From Methylomusa anaerophila (lineage in GTDB: Bacteria; Bacillota; Negativicutes; Sporomusales; Sporomusaceae), in assembly GCF_003966895.1 (NCBI RefSeq), contig NZ_AP018449.1, forward strand, positions 4,047,501 to 4,111,500: 64,000 bases of DNA. The letters are read 5' to 3'. Shown piece after piece: positions 9,166 through 17,825 of the stretch. Numbering within the stretch: position 1 is the first letter of the stretch; every line of letters starts with the position of its first letter. Made by a program: the position numbers and the translations under genes. The notes beneath the pieces are model-generated. The model saw nothing but the letters and a program-made list of their open reading frames with translations. It did no database searches and was not told where the DNA came from.

Positions 9166-9882
9166 TTGCTGGCATATGCAGGAACAGACATTGGGCTGTT
9201 GAGAAAGACCAATGAAGATAGTTATATTTATTCCCCGCCACATTTATTTGTGGTTGCTGACGGTATGGGTGGGCATGTCGCAGGTGAAATCGCCAGCAAT
9301 TTAGGTGCTAATACGATAAACGAGTATATAAAAAAATGTTCTAACATATCGGAGTGGGAACAGGTACTTCTGTCAGCCATTGCCCATGCCAACATGATGA
9401 TTTATCAAATGGCACAGTGTAAAATTGAGTGTTCCGGCATGGGAACAACAATCACGTCAATTTATATTGATAATAAGGATGTATATTGGGGCCATGTTGG
9501 AGATAGCCGCCTATATTTCATTCGTAATAACCGGCTGCAACAAATTACAACCGACCATTCTCTGGTATGGGAATTAGTACAAAGCGGCAGTATCACAAAT
9601 GAAGAGGCTCAAGTTCATCCTCACCGTAACATACTCACCCGGGCAGTCGGCACCAGTGAAGAAATCCGTATAGATACGGGTAAGCTGGAGTGGCGGCAAG
9701 GCGATAGCTTGCTTCTTTGCACCGACGGACTTACAAACATGGTAAGTGAAAATACGATTCAAGAGACAATAAACATGCATCCGGCGGATGCCGAGGCAGT
9801 CGTTAACGCTCTTATCCAACGCGCCAATCTATCAGGCGGCCATGATAATATTACGGTTATTTATATTTATTATGAGAAATAA
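9166..9882 (+). CDS. PP2C-type serine/threonine protein phosphatase
   Basis: This phosphatase should reverse phosphorylation by the PASTA kinase encoded downstream (PrpC/Stp/PstP family). The 238-residue protein has the PP2C metal-binding motifs GTDIGLLRKTNEDSY, VADGMGGHVAGEIAS, GHVGDSRLY and the final GGHDNITV. A TTG start at 9166 is supported by GAGGTGA at 9153-9159. Its 3' end overlaps the FtsW/RodA start by 11 bases. Confidence 0.94.
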   Translation: MLAYAGTDIGLLRKTNEDSYIYSPPHLFVVADGMGGHVAGEIASNLGANTINEYIKKCSNISEWEQVLLSAIAHANMMIYQMAQCKIECSGMGTTITSIYIDNKDVYWGHVGDSRLYFIRNNRLQQITTDHSLVWELVQSGSITNEEAQVHPHRNILTRAVGTSEEIRIDTGKLEWRQGDSLLLCTDGLTNMVSENTIQETINMHPADAEAVVNALIQRANLSGGHDNITVIYIYYEK

Positions 9883-11152
9883 AAATAGTGATACAATAAA
9901 GCAAGAGCGCACTTTGTTGATAATAGCAAGTATAATCCTTTTTTTGGGTTGGCTGGTGATCAGCCTTTCTCAGGGAAAAATCCAGGCACCTGTCACAATT
10001 GCTGTTTCGGGATTAATCGTTACTTGGTTTTTAGTTCATTTTATTATCCGGTATCTACTCAAGTTATACGGGGACCCGTTATTATTGCCGCTTGGCATAT
10101 TTCTTTCTGCTATTGGTTTAACGATGATTTTGCGTCTCAAACCCGATCTATTTATAATGCAAGTCTTGTGGCAAGCAATTGGCTTATTGGGATTTGTTAT
10201 ATTTTCATTTGTTTTCCGGCAAGCCGAACCACTCGCAAAATATAAATACACAAGCGGAATGATTGGCATAGGTCTTCTCTTAGCTACAATATTGTTTGGC
10301 ACTGATATTGGGGGTAACAAAAACTGGATCATCTTAGGACCCGTCATGTTTCAGCCAGCAGAATTTGCTAAGTTGTTTGTTATTATTTTTTTAGCTGCAT
10401 ATTTGAGCGAGCGCCGTCAATTACTTTCTTACGCAACTAGACACTATGGGCCGTTCATCCTGCCACACCCCCGCTTTATTGCTCCTTTAATCGCTCTTTG
10501 GGGGTTAGCAATGCTGATGTTGGTAACCCAAAGAGATCTTGGGTCCGCACTATTGTTTTTTGGAACAACAATTATCATGACTTATATTGCCAGCGGCCGG
10601 CTTTTATACATAGTTCTGGCAGCAATTTTATTTATCATAGGTTCATTTGCTTGTTATAAGTTATACCCCCACGTGCAGGTTCGTATAGATATATGGCTTA
10701 ACCCTTGGGTTGACCCTACCGGGAGAGCTTATCAGATTGTCCAATCTTTATTTGCTCTTGGGTCAGGAAATGTTTTAGGAAGTGGGTTAACCTACGGCTT
10801 CCCGCAGTTCATACCGGCAGTTCATACCGACTTTATTTTCGCAGCAATTGCTGAAGAATTGGGTTTTGCCGGAAGTTCAGCAGTAATACTAGCATACATC
10901 TTTATGGTCTACCGCGGGTTCAAAATTGCCTCCCTGGCCCGAACGCCGTATACTATTATTCTCGCCAGCGGGCTTTCGGTCCTGCTTGCAATGCAAGTAT
11001 TTATTATTATAGCCGGCGTAACTAAGTTCCTGCCGCTCACAGGCATAACCCTGCCGTTAATAAGTTATGGCGGCAGTTCGACAGTATCGAGTTTCATTTT
11101 ATTAGGCATGCTGTTTGCCTTGTCAGAAGTGAGGCCAGACTATGCTCAGTAA
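9872..11152 (+). CDS. FtsW/RodA/SpoVE family peptidoglycan polymerase
   Basis: This SEDS-family glycosyltransferase polymerises lipid II with a partner class B PBP. The product of about 426 residues is polytopic, with roughly ten membrane segments and the family signatures KNWIILGPVMFQPAEFAK and, near the end, LPLTGITLPLISYGGSS. The ATG at 9872 is chosen because earlier in-frame starts lie deep inside the phosphatase gene. It overlaps the phosphatase by 11 bases, and the PBP gene overlaps its own end by 11. By gene order it matches mycobacterial rodA, but sequence alone does not separate RodA from FtsW. Confidence 0.93.
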   Translation: MRNKNSDTIKQERTLLIIASIILFLGWLVISLSQGKIQAPVTIAVSGLIVTWFLVHFIIRYLLKLYGDPLLLPLGIFLSAIGLTMILRLKPDLFIMQVLWQAIGLLGFVIFSFVFRQAEPLAKYKYTSGMIGIGLLLATILFGTDIGGNKNWIILGPVMFQPAEFAKLFVIIFLAAYLSERRQLLSYATRHYGPFILPHPRFIAPLIALWGLAMLMLVTQRDLGSALLFFGTTIIMTYIASGRLLYIVLAAILFIIGSFACYKLYPHVQVRIDIWLNPWVDPTGRAYQIVQSLFALGSGNVLGSGLTYGFPQFIPAVHTDFIFAAIAEELGFAGSSAVILAYIFMVYRGFKIASLARTPYTIILASGLSVLLAMQVFIIIAGVTKFLPLTGITLPLISYGGSSTVSSFILLGMLFALSEVRPDYAQ

Positions 11153-12596
11153 CCATTCGCCGGATAGTCACGACAATATTTATGACAATATTCGCCGCAA
11201 CGTTCGTTTTACAGGCTTATGTTTAATTGTGCTGTTGACTTTGCTATTTATCTACGTTTCATATCTGCAGGTCGTACAAAGCGAATATCTAGCCTTTCAT
11301 CCTTTAAATCGCCGTTTCGCTGAAGCATCCCGTAAAATTGAAAGAGGAAAAATTTTGGATGCTAAACATAATGTGTTGGCATATAGTAAAATTATCAACA
11401 ATAATAATGATAATAATGAATACGGACGCCAATATCCTTATGGCGCTATGTATGCTCCCGTTATTGGCTATGATAGTATAAAATATGGTAAAAGCGGCAT
11501 TGAAAGCGCTGGAGATATTTACCTATCCGGACGAAATACCCCTGAATATCGGCTTGGTCCAATAAACCGTCTGTTTGGCAGCAAACCTGGAAATACCGTA
11601 CTGTTAACGGTTGATTCCAACTTGCAGGAAACTGCTTACCGCGCCTTAGGAAGTTCACAGGGAGCAGTCGTTGTGCTGGAGCCACACACAGGCGCGATCT
11701 TAGCATTAGTGAGTAAGCCAAGCTTTGACCCGGATTCTATTGACAGCAACTGGGCAAATATATCGCAAGCACAGAACAGTCCATTGCTCAATAGAGCTAC
11801 TCAAGGGCTATATCCTCCCGGTTCTATTATCAAAGTACTGATTGCGGAATTGGCATTAAGTGCGAACATAGCTGACAAGGATACCCGTTTCAACTGTTCC
11901 GGCTCGCTAAAAATAGGCCCGGACTATGTTCTGAATGAAACAAATTCTCAGGCTCACGGAAGAGTTTCTCTGGAACAGGCCTTGGCTGTTTCGTGTAATG
12001 TTACCTTTGGAAGTTTAGCACTGGAATTGGGAAGAAATAAAATAGCACAGGGATTCGAGAGCTTTGGATTCAGTCGACTATTGGACGGAGAATTTATAGA
12101 ATCTCCCGTTCATTTGCCTGAATTTGATCGGTTAAGCGATGGTGATTTGGCGCAAATAGGTATTGGTCAAGGCAGCTTGCTTGTAACACCGCTCAGAATG
12201 GCGATGCTAGCGGCGACAATAGCCAATAACGGCACAACTATGAAACCTTTTCTGATTCAGAAAGTTATAACCCTTGACGGAACAGTGATCAAAGGACACG
12301 TTCCGGAAAAATGGCTGTCGCCTGTGAGTCCTAAATTGTCCGACTCCTTGTCTAAAATGATGGTCAAGGTCGTCCAAGAGGGAACGGGAACTTCTGCTAA
12401 TATATCCGGCATTACAATAGCCGGAAAAACGGGTACGGCGGAAAATCCCCATGGCGCAGCCCATGCATGGTTTATCGGTTTTGCGCCGGCTGACAATCCT
12501 AGGGTTGCTATGGCAGTAATCGTTGAAAATGGTGGTTCCGGCGGCAGCGTTGCTGCGCCAATTGCCCGCCAAATCTTTGAACAAGCATTACGTTAA
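11142..12596 (+). CDS. Class B penicillin-binding protein (PbpA-like transpeptidase)
   Basis: This membrane-anchored D,D-transpeptidase probably pairs with the upstream SEDS polymerase. The 484-residue protein has one N-terminal membrane segment (about 26-48), a short linker domain, and a transpeptidase domain. The active-site motifs are YPPGSIIK (Ser of SxxK), SCN in AVSCNVTFG, and KTGTAENPHGAAHAWF. It lacks the long dimerisation domain of PBP2/FtsI, so it resembles the compact actinobacterial PbpA. The start overlaps the previous gene by 11 bases. Confidence 0.93.
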   Translation: MLSNHSPDSHDNIYDNIRRNVRFTGLCLIVLLTLLFIYVSYLQVVQSEYLAFHPLNRRFAEASRKIERGKILDAKHNVLAYSKIINNNNDNNEYGRQYPYGAMYAPVIGYDSIKYGKSGIESAGDIYLSGRNTPEYRLGPINRLFGSKPGNTVLLTVDSNLQETAYRALGSSQGAVVVLEPHTGAILALVSKPSFDPDSIDSNWANISQAQNSPLLNRATQGLYPPGSIIKVLIAELALSANIADKDTRFNCSGSLKIGPDYVLNETNSQAHGRVSLEQALAVSCNVTFGSLALELGRNKIAQGFESFGFSRLLDGEFIESPVHLPEFDRLSDGDLAQIGIGQGSLLVTPLRMAMLAATIANNGTTMKPFLIQKVITLDGTVIKGHVPEKWLSPVSPKLSDSLSKMMVKVVQEGTGTSANISGITIAGKTGTAENPHGAAHAWFIGFAPADNPRVAMAVIVENGGSGGSVAAPIARQIFEQALR

Positions 12597-12609
12597 GGGG
12601 GTGAATACT

Positions 12610-14496
12610 TTGCTTAATCGTACACTGGATAATCGCTATACAATTATAGAACGAATCGGCGGCGGGGGAATGGCTGACGTTTACCGGGCGCACGACAAAT
12701 TGCTTGACCGGTCGGTTGCGGTAAAAGTTCTGCGCGCGCAGTTCACCGATGATGATGAATTCGTAAGCCGGTTTCGCAGAGAAGCCCAGGCCGCAGCCAA
12801 ACTTTCCCACCCAAATATTGTAAATATCTATGACGTTGGTTACGAAGAAAACACCTACTATATCGTCATGGAATACATTTCAGGTGAAACTCTGAAAGAC
12901 AAGATTGAGCGGGAAGCGCCTCTTCCGGTGGAAACGGCAGTCCGTATTGCTATAGAAATAGCGGAAGCGCTTGAACATGCCCATCAAAACAACCTGGTGC
13001 ATTGTGATATAAAACCGCATAATATCTTAATGACTCGTGCAGGAAGAATAAAAGTTACCGATTTTGGAATTGCCAGGGCCGTGACGTCGGCCACAATGAC
13101 CCAATCGGGTACAATAATCGGCTCTGTACACTACTTTTCACCCGAACAGGCCAAAGGCTCGGCAGTTGGCGCCAAATCCGATATTTACTCACTGGGAGTC
13201 GTTTTATACGAGATGCTGACAGGCACTGTGCCTTTCTCCGGCGAAACGCCAATTAGCATTGCTCTTAAACACCTCCAGGAAGAACCACGTCCTATCCGGG
13301 AATTCAACCCCGATATACCACCTTTAATTGAGGCTACCGTAGTTAAATCCATGTCTAAGGATCCAATTAACCGGTTTACCGACATCAGTGAGATGATCAC
13401 CGACCTTAAAATGTCCCAAAACTATTTGCAGGATGATCGTACCAGAAGACTCTCCCGAACGGATTTTCCCACTCAGGTTTTGCCGCAGATCCCGCCAACA
13501 GCCGCTGACGCTGATATTCCCGCAGGAAAAAGGCAGAATGACGTTCTGGCTGAAACTTCACCTAAAAATAAAAAAGTAAAACCCTGGCTGTTAGGTCTTG
13601 CTCTGTTGCTGCTGGTATCCGCCGTGGCAGCTTATCTGGGTTTTGGCAAGTTCTGGAGCCTTAATGAAGTGGTTGTACCGGATGTAGTCGGCAAACAAGT
13701 AGATACAGCCCGCAATATTTTATTGAGTCAAAACTTAAGAGTAGTAGTTTCGGATTCTTTTAGCGATAAAGTCCCGGCCGGGTACGTGATTTCTCAACAA
13801 CCGGAAGCCGGCACAACTGTAAAAGAACAACGCGCCGTTACGCTCATTATAAGCAAAGGCGGCGAAACTACCGTTGTTCCTGATCTGAGAGGAATAAACC
13901 GCCGGGACGCCGAACTGCAACTACAAAACGCCGGGTTAAAACTGGGAAGAGTAGATGAGCAGTTTAGTTCCGATGTTGCCCAGGATACAGTAATAAGTCA
14001 AAATCCCAGGCCGCCGGCGCAAGTATCCAAAGGTACTGCAATTGACATAGTCATCAGTAAGGGAGCCGGTCCTCGGAAAATCGTGCTGCCGGATTTCCAA
14101 GGCTCCTCTCTTAATACCGTTACTACCCAGTTAGACAGCCTGAAATTAAAACTGGGAAAAGTAACTGAAACTCCTAACGATAAGTATCCACCCGGTACTA
14201 TCATCGGGCAAAATCCACTCCCGGCATCGGAGGTAACAGAAGGTTCTGCCATTGATTTTTCAGTTGCGAAAGGAATATCTGGCGCCGTCAGGCGGGCGTC
14301 CGTTCAAGTCACCATTCCGAATGGATCGCCGAAACAGTCGCTTCAAATCGTAGTTACTGATTCCAACGGCCGCCGAATTGTATATGAAGGCGCGCATAAA
14401 CCTGGCGAAAAAGTGGAAAAAACCGTTGAAGGTGTTGGCCAAGTTCGGGTTCAAGTCTACATTAACGATAAACTGTTGCAAGAACAAACAATTTAG
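12610..14496 (+). CDS. prkC: Serine/threonine protein kinase PrkC with three PASTA repeats
   Basis: This transmembrane kinase senses muropeptides or lipid II through its PASTA repeats and phosphorylates wall and division proteins. The cytoplasmic kinase domain (about 1-265) has glycine loop IGGGGMADVY near 16, VAVKVL, catalytic loop HCDIKPHNIL near 131 and DFGIAR. The usual Arg before the catalytic Asp is Cys, as in several clostridial PrkC proteins as I recall. A membrane segment lies at about 324-345. PASTA repeats start near 354, 420 and 490, followed by a 70-residue beta-rich tail. AGGGGGGTG directly after the PBP stop supports the TTG at 12610. Confidence 0.95.
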   Translation: MLNRTLDNRYTIIERIGGGGMADVYRAHDKLLDRSVAVKVLRAQFTDDDEFVSRFRREAQAAAKLSHPNIVNIYDVGYEENTYYIVMEYISGETLKDKIEREAPLPVETAVRIAIEIAEALEHAHQNNLVHCDIKPHNILMTRAGRIKVTDFGIARAVTSATMTQSGTIIGSVHYFSPEQAKGSAVGAKSDIYSLGVVLYEMLTGTVPFSGETPISIALKHLQEEPRPIREFNPDIPPLIEATVVKSMSKDPINRFTDISEMITDLKMSQNYLQDDRTRRLSRTDFPTQVLPQIPPTAADADIPAGKRQNDVLAETSPKNKKVKPWLLGLALLLLVSAVAAYLGFGKFWSLNEVVVPDVVGKQVDTARNILLSQNLRVVVSDSFSDKVPAGYVISQQPEAGTTVKEQRAVTLIISKGGETTVVPDLRGINRRDAELQLQNAGLKLGRVDEQFSSDVAQDTVISQNPRPPAQVSKGTAIDIVISKGAGPRKIVLPDFQGSSLNTVTTQLDSLKLKLGKVTETPNDKYPPGTIIGQNPLPASEVTEGSAIDFSVAKGISGAVRRASVQVTIPNGSPKQSLQIVVTDSNGRRIVYEGAHKPGEKVEKTVEGVGQVRVQVYINDKLLQEQTI

Positions 14497-14510
14497 CAGG
14501 AGGCGTTCAA

Positions 14511-15386
14511 GTGCTTAATGGTGTTGTAGTAAAAGCTTATAATAGTTATTACTATATACAAACAGGCGATAAACTCATTTCCTGCTCACTTCGCGGCCGC
14601 ATCAAAAAAGAACGTTTCTCCCTGTTGGTCGGAGACGAAGTAACTTACTCTTTAGTCGGTCCGGAAAAAGGAGTAATTGAAGAAATATTACCCCGGCGCA
14701 ACATGCTTAAACGGCCAATGCTGGCCAACGTCGACCAGGTAATTCTTACTTTTGCGGCAGTAAATCCCGACATAAATCCTAGTCTTATCGACCGTTTTCT
14801 GGTGATTGCCGAACATTCGCAACTGGATATTATTATCTGTATCAACAAATTGGATCTTGCCGATGGGGATACGATTACCGAACTGCTTGATCGTTACCGG
14901 AGTATTGGCTATCCAATATTGACCGTATCGGCTAAAACCGGGCAGAATATTAACGCCCTTCGCGCCCTGCTTTTTGACAAAATATCCGTTTTGGCCGGTC
15001 CTTCAGGAGCAGGAAAATCAACTATTTTAAATGCGGTGCAGCCCGGTCTGGAACTAGTGACAGGAGAGGTGAGCTCAAAAATTGGCCGCGGCAAGCATAC
15101 TACCCGCTTTGCGGAATTACTTCCTTTAGCCGGCGGTGGGTTTGTTGTAGACACACCCGGGTTCAGTTATACTGAATTTCAAGAGCTGCCGTCGCCGGAA
15201 CTGGCATTTTGTTTCCCTGAAATTGTTCAATATGCTTCCGGGTGCAAGTTTACTACCTGTTTGCATTTTAAAGAACCCCAATGCGCAGTTAAACAAGCTG
15301 TGGACGATGGCAAAATTCATACCGACCGTTACCAATCCTATATAGAAATTTTAACTGAAATTAACGAGAATAAGAAGGGATTTTAA
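14511..15386 (+). CDS. rsgA: Ribosome small-subunit GTPase RsgA
   Basis: RsgA is a circularly permuted GTPase that checks late 30S maturation. The 291-residue protein has an N-terminal OB fold, then motifs in permuted order: NKLD (112-115), GPSGAGKST (from 163) and DTPG (from 214). A C-terminal zinc knuckle follows with CKFTTCLHFKEPQCAV. GTG at 14511 follows AGGAGG. Position after prkC matches the Bacillus prkC-rsgA-rpe order; in Bacillus RsgA is a PrkC substrate, which may hold here. Confidence 0.96.
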   Translation: MLNGVVVKAYNSYYYIQTGDKLISCSLRGRIKKERFSLLVGDEVTYSLVGPEKGVIEEILPRRNMLKRPMLANVDQVILTFAAVNPDINPSLIDRFLVIAEHSQLDIIICINKLDLADGDTITELLDRYRSIGYPILTVSAKTGQNINALRALLFDKISVLAGPSGAGKSTILNAVQPGLELVTGEVSSKIGRGKHTTRFAELLPLAGGGFVVDTPGFSYTEFQELPSPELAFCFPEIVQYASGCKFTTCLHFKEPQCAVKQAVDDGKIHTDRYQSYIEILTEINENKKGF

Positions 15387-15389
15387 ATC

Positions 15390-16046
15390 ATGAATCAGCC
15401 CGTTAAAATTGCGCCGTCACTCTTATCTGCTGATTTTTCATGCTTGGCAGACGAAATTGGTAAAGTTGAAAAAGCCGGGGCCGACATGCTACACCTTGAT
15501 ATCATGGATGGTCACTTCGTACCTAATCTTACTTTTGGTCCACCTGTTATCTCAGCTATCCGAAAAGTAACCAAGCTACCGTTTGATGTGCATCTTATGA
15601 TTACCAATCCGGAAGATTTAATTGATCCTTTTATTAAAGCCGGCGCTGATCTGATAACTGTGCATGTAGAAACTGCGCCCCACCTAAACCGCCTCGTTCA
15701 AAATATAAAAGAATACGGTATTCGCGCCGGGGTGTCGCTCAACCCGTCTACGCCCCTTGTCATGATTGAGGAATTATTGGCTGACGTCGATATGATCCTC
15801 CTTATGAGCGTAAATCCAGGATTTGGGGGACAACAGTTCATTCCGGGAGTAATTGACAAGATTGCCCGCCTAAAAAAGATGATTAGTAAGCTAAACGTTG
15901 ATGTAGATATTGAAGTAGACGGTGGCATTAATCCGAATACAGCGAGACAAGCAATAGCCGCAGGCGCAAATATACTGGTTGCCGGATCGGCAGTTTACGG
16001 CTCGCCCGACGCGAAAGAGGCGATTCGCTTGCTCAGAGGGACTTGA
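15390..16046 (+). CDS. rpe: Ribulose-phosphate 3-epimerase
   Basis: This is a pentose phosphate enzyme interconverting ribulose 5-phosphate and xylulose 5-phosphate, a TIM barrel of 218 residues. Visible motifs are IAPSLLSADF, LHLDIMDGHFVPN (metal-binding His and Asp), FDVHLMI, LLMSVNPGFGGQ, and EVDGGINP with the catalytic Asp. It starts three bases after rsgA and ends the signalling cluster; the riboflavin leader begins about 70 bases later. Confidence 0.97.
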   Translation: MNQPVKIAPSLLSADFSCLADEIGKVEKAGADMLHLDIMDGHFVPNLTFGPPVISAIRKVTKLPFDVHLMITNPEDLIDPFIKAGADLITVHVETAPHLNRLVQNIKEYGIRAGVSLNPSTPLVMIEELLADVDMILLMSVNPGFGGQQFIPGVIDKIARLKKMISKLNVDVDIEVDGGINPNTARQAIAAGANILVAGSAVYGSPDAKEAIRLLRGT

Positions 16047-16116
16047 TTTTCAAAGACGATAATGGTAACATATATTATATACACAGATTTATTTTATCAA
16101 ATGAAAATTTTATACG

Positions 16117-16416
16117 AGCCTTTGGGGCAAGGTGAAAAAGAGTAATCTTTTATATACTCAGATCATGGATTGTCTCGAACTGCTCAAAAATTGTCAGATG
16201 CTAGGCGCGACGAGTACTGGAATGCAAGCGTACTGGACGTACGCTGGAATGAAGCACGCAGGAGCAACGACGCAGATGACGGTTTTTCAGCAGTTCCAAT
16301 CTTTAAGCTGAGTAGTTACATCTTTTGATTCCTGACCGGCGGTATAGCCCGCGAGCCGTTATGGCTGATCCGGTTGAATTCCGGAGCCGACAGTATAGTC
16401 TGGATGGAAAAAGGCT
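16117..16416 (+). promoter_or_regulatory. FMN riboswitch (RFN element) interrupted by a repeat
   Basis: Conserved FMN-aptamer blocks are present in order. P1 5' strand AGCCTTT (16117-16123) is followed by GGGGCAAGGTGAAA. After an interruption come TTCCTGACCGGCGGTATAGC, CCGCGAGC, GATCCGG, TTCCGG, AGCCGACAGTATAGTC and TGGATGG, and the P1 3' strand AAAGGCT (16410-16416). An intact aptamer is about 110-140 bases; this one spans 300 because copy C of the repeat lies inside P2. The host point is an extra hairpin AAAAGA-GTAA-TCTTTT (16136-16151). A terminator follows at 16466, so FMN would stop transcription of the rib operon if the aptamer still folds. Confidence 0.9.
16152..16319 (-). repeat. Palindromic repeat, copy C, inserted in the FMN aptamer
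   Basis: This is the reverse complement of the family seen at 6501, 16507 and 45995. Its core of about 85 bases differs from copy B at only about three positions. It is bounded by a direct repeat ATCTTTT (16145-16151 and 16320-16326), a candidate 7-bp target duplication. Its ends carry ACTCAG/CTGAGT, and inside are the terminal repeats GAACTGCT/AGCAGTTC. It contains no open frame of note. Confidence 0.8.
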
Positions 16417-16465
16417 AGTATTGAGAGCCATAGCGGCTTCAATACTTTTATTGCCTAAAATCCAG

Positions 16466-16500
16466 CTGCTGACAGCCCTAAAAGCGTCAGCAGTTTTTTA
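16466..16500 (+). terminator. Riboswitch expression-platform terminator
   Basis: Perfect 8-bp stem CTGCTGAC/GTCAGCAG (16466-16473, 16486-16493) followed by TTTTTTATTT. It lies 50 bases after the aptamer P1. Between them is a strong hairpin AGTATTGA...TCAATACT (16417-16446) stacked directly on P1. I could not identify a clear antiterminator pairing by eye. Confidence 0.8.
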
Positions 16501-16506
16501 TTTCCG

Positions 16507-16656
16507 TTTAACTATAGGCTTAAAGTAGGGAACTGCTTATAAACCGCCATCTGCGTTGTTGCTCCTGCGTGCTTCATTCCAGCGTACGTCCAGTACGCTT
16601 ACATTCCAGTACTCGTCGCGCCTAGCATCTGACGATTTCTAAGCAGTTCGTGGCAA
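16507..16656 (+). repeat. Palindromic repeat, copy B, in the rib leader
   Basis: This copy lies between the riboswitch terminator and ribD, in opposite orientation to copy C. It includes GGGAACTGCTTATAAACCGC at the left, a central hairpin AGCGTAC-GTCCA-GTACGCT, and GATTTCTAAGCAGTTCGTGG at the right. The two rib-leader copies are closer to each other than to copies A and D, which suggests local duplication. Together with the riboswitch this accounts for the 648-base gap before ribD. Confidence 0.8.
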
Positions 16657-16694
16657 TGCAGGTACATTTCTTCAAACATATTAGGGAGGCTGTT

Positions 16695-17825
16695 ATGGAC
16701 GAATACTATATGCGGCAGGCCTTGACCATAGCCCAATATGCGCTGGGACGTACCACTCCCAATCCTTTAGTTGGGGCGATCGTCGTAAAAGACGGTAGAA
16801 TCGTCGGCCAGGGTTGGCACAGAAAAGCAGGGACCGCTCACGCGGAAATTCACGCTTTAAACCATGCCGGCGAGTTGGCGCGTGACGCTACTCTGTATGT
16901 AACCCTGGAACCATGTTCACACTGTGGCCTGACGGGTCCTTGCACCGATGCAGTCATTCAGTCCGGCGTAAAAAAAGTTGTTGTGGCCATGGCAGACCCC
17001 AATCCTTTGGTTGCGGGTAAAGGAATTGCTCTGCTGCGTAACGCTGGCATCGAGGTAACAGAAGGTGTGTTAGCGCAGGATGCCGCCAAGCTAAATGAAG
17101 TGTTCATCAAATGGATCTCCTGCGGCCTGCCTTTTGGCGTTCTAAAAACTGCAATGTCCCTTGATGGAAAAATTGCTTGCCACACTGGCTGTTCCAAATG
17201 GATAACGGGTACAGAGGCAAGATCCTATGTCCACAGGTTAAGAGACCGTTATGACGGTATTATGGTGGGGATTGGCACCATTCTTGCCGATGATCCTGAA
17301 CTTACAGTCAGATTGCCGGCGGGAGGGCGAAACCCGGTCCGCATTATTGTCGACAGCTATGCTCGCACCCCGCTTACGGCCAAAGTGGTAACTGATCGGA
17401 AGGCGCCCACCATTATTGCCGTTACTCCCGGGGCGCCAGCGTCGCAAGTCGCATCACTGCAGGACGCCGGCGTGGAAGTATTGACAATAGAGCCCGGGCC
17501 AAACGGAGTGAACTTGCATGCCTTATTCCAATCACTGGGTTGTCGTAAAATAACCAGTGTATTGGTAGAGGGCGGCGCCCAAATTAATGCTTCGGCCTTA
17601 GCCGCAAACATTGTGGACAAACTATATTGTTTTATTGCCCCGAAACTTATCGGCGGAGTTAATGCTCCCGGCCCGATAGGCGGCTGTGGAGCCGCAATAA
17701 TGGATCATGCCATCTCTCTTGAAGACATTGAATATGAGCACATCGGCGAAGACATACTGGTTATTGCCAATATTTTTAAGCGGGAGGGAAGAAATGTTTA
17801 CCGGACTTGTGGAAGAATTGGGTAA
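16695..17825 (+). CDS. ribD: Bifunctional riboflavin deaminase/reductase RibD
   Basis: RibD performs the deamination and reduction steps after GTP cyclohydrolase in riboflavin synthesis. The product of about 376 residues has a zinc cytidine-deaminase-like domain (1-145) with TTPNPLVGAIVV, HAEIHAL and PCSHCGLTGPC. A RibD reductase domain follows (KTAMSLDGKIAC; ITGTEAR; VLVEGGAQINAS). The ATG at 16695 is chosen over earlier in-frame starts because AGGGAGG sits at 16683-16689. The 3' end overlaps ribE by 32 bases. It is first gene of the FMN-controlled operon. Confidence 0.96.
   Translation: MDEYYMRQALTIAQYALGRTTPNPLVGAIVVKDGRIVGQGWHRKAGTAHAEIHALNHAGELARDATLYVTLEPCSHCGLTGPCTDAVIQSGVKKVVVAMADPNPLVAGKGIALLRNAGIEVTEGVLAQDAAKLNEVFIKWISCGLPFGVLKTAMSLDGKIACHTGCSKWITGTEARSYVHRLRDRYDGIMVGIGTILADDPELTVRLPAGGRNPVRIIVDSYARTPLTAKVVTDRKAPTIIAVTPGAPASQVASLQDAGVEVLTIEPGPNGVNLHALFQSLGCRKITSVLVEGGAQINASALAANIVDKLYCFIAPKLIGGVNAPGPIGGCGAAIMDHAISLEDIEYEHIGEDILVIANIFKREGRNVYRTCGRIG

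Noticed and set aside
12207..12584. 125-codon minus-strand frame
   Set aside because: Antisense to the PBP transpeptidase motifs.
16325..16528. Open frame across the riboswitch
   Set aside because: It is the FMN aptamer and terminator sequence, not a gene.
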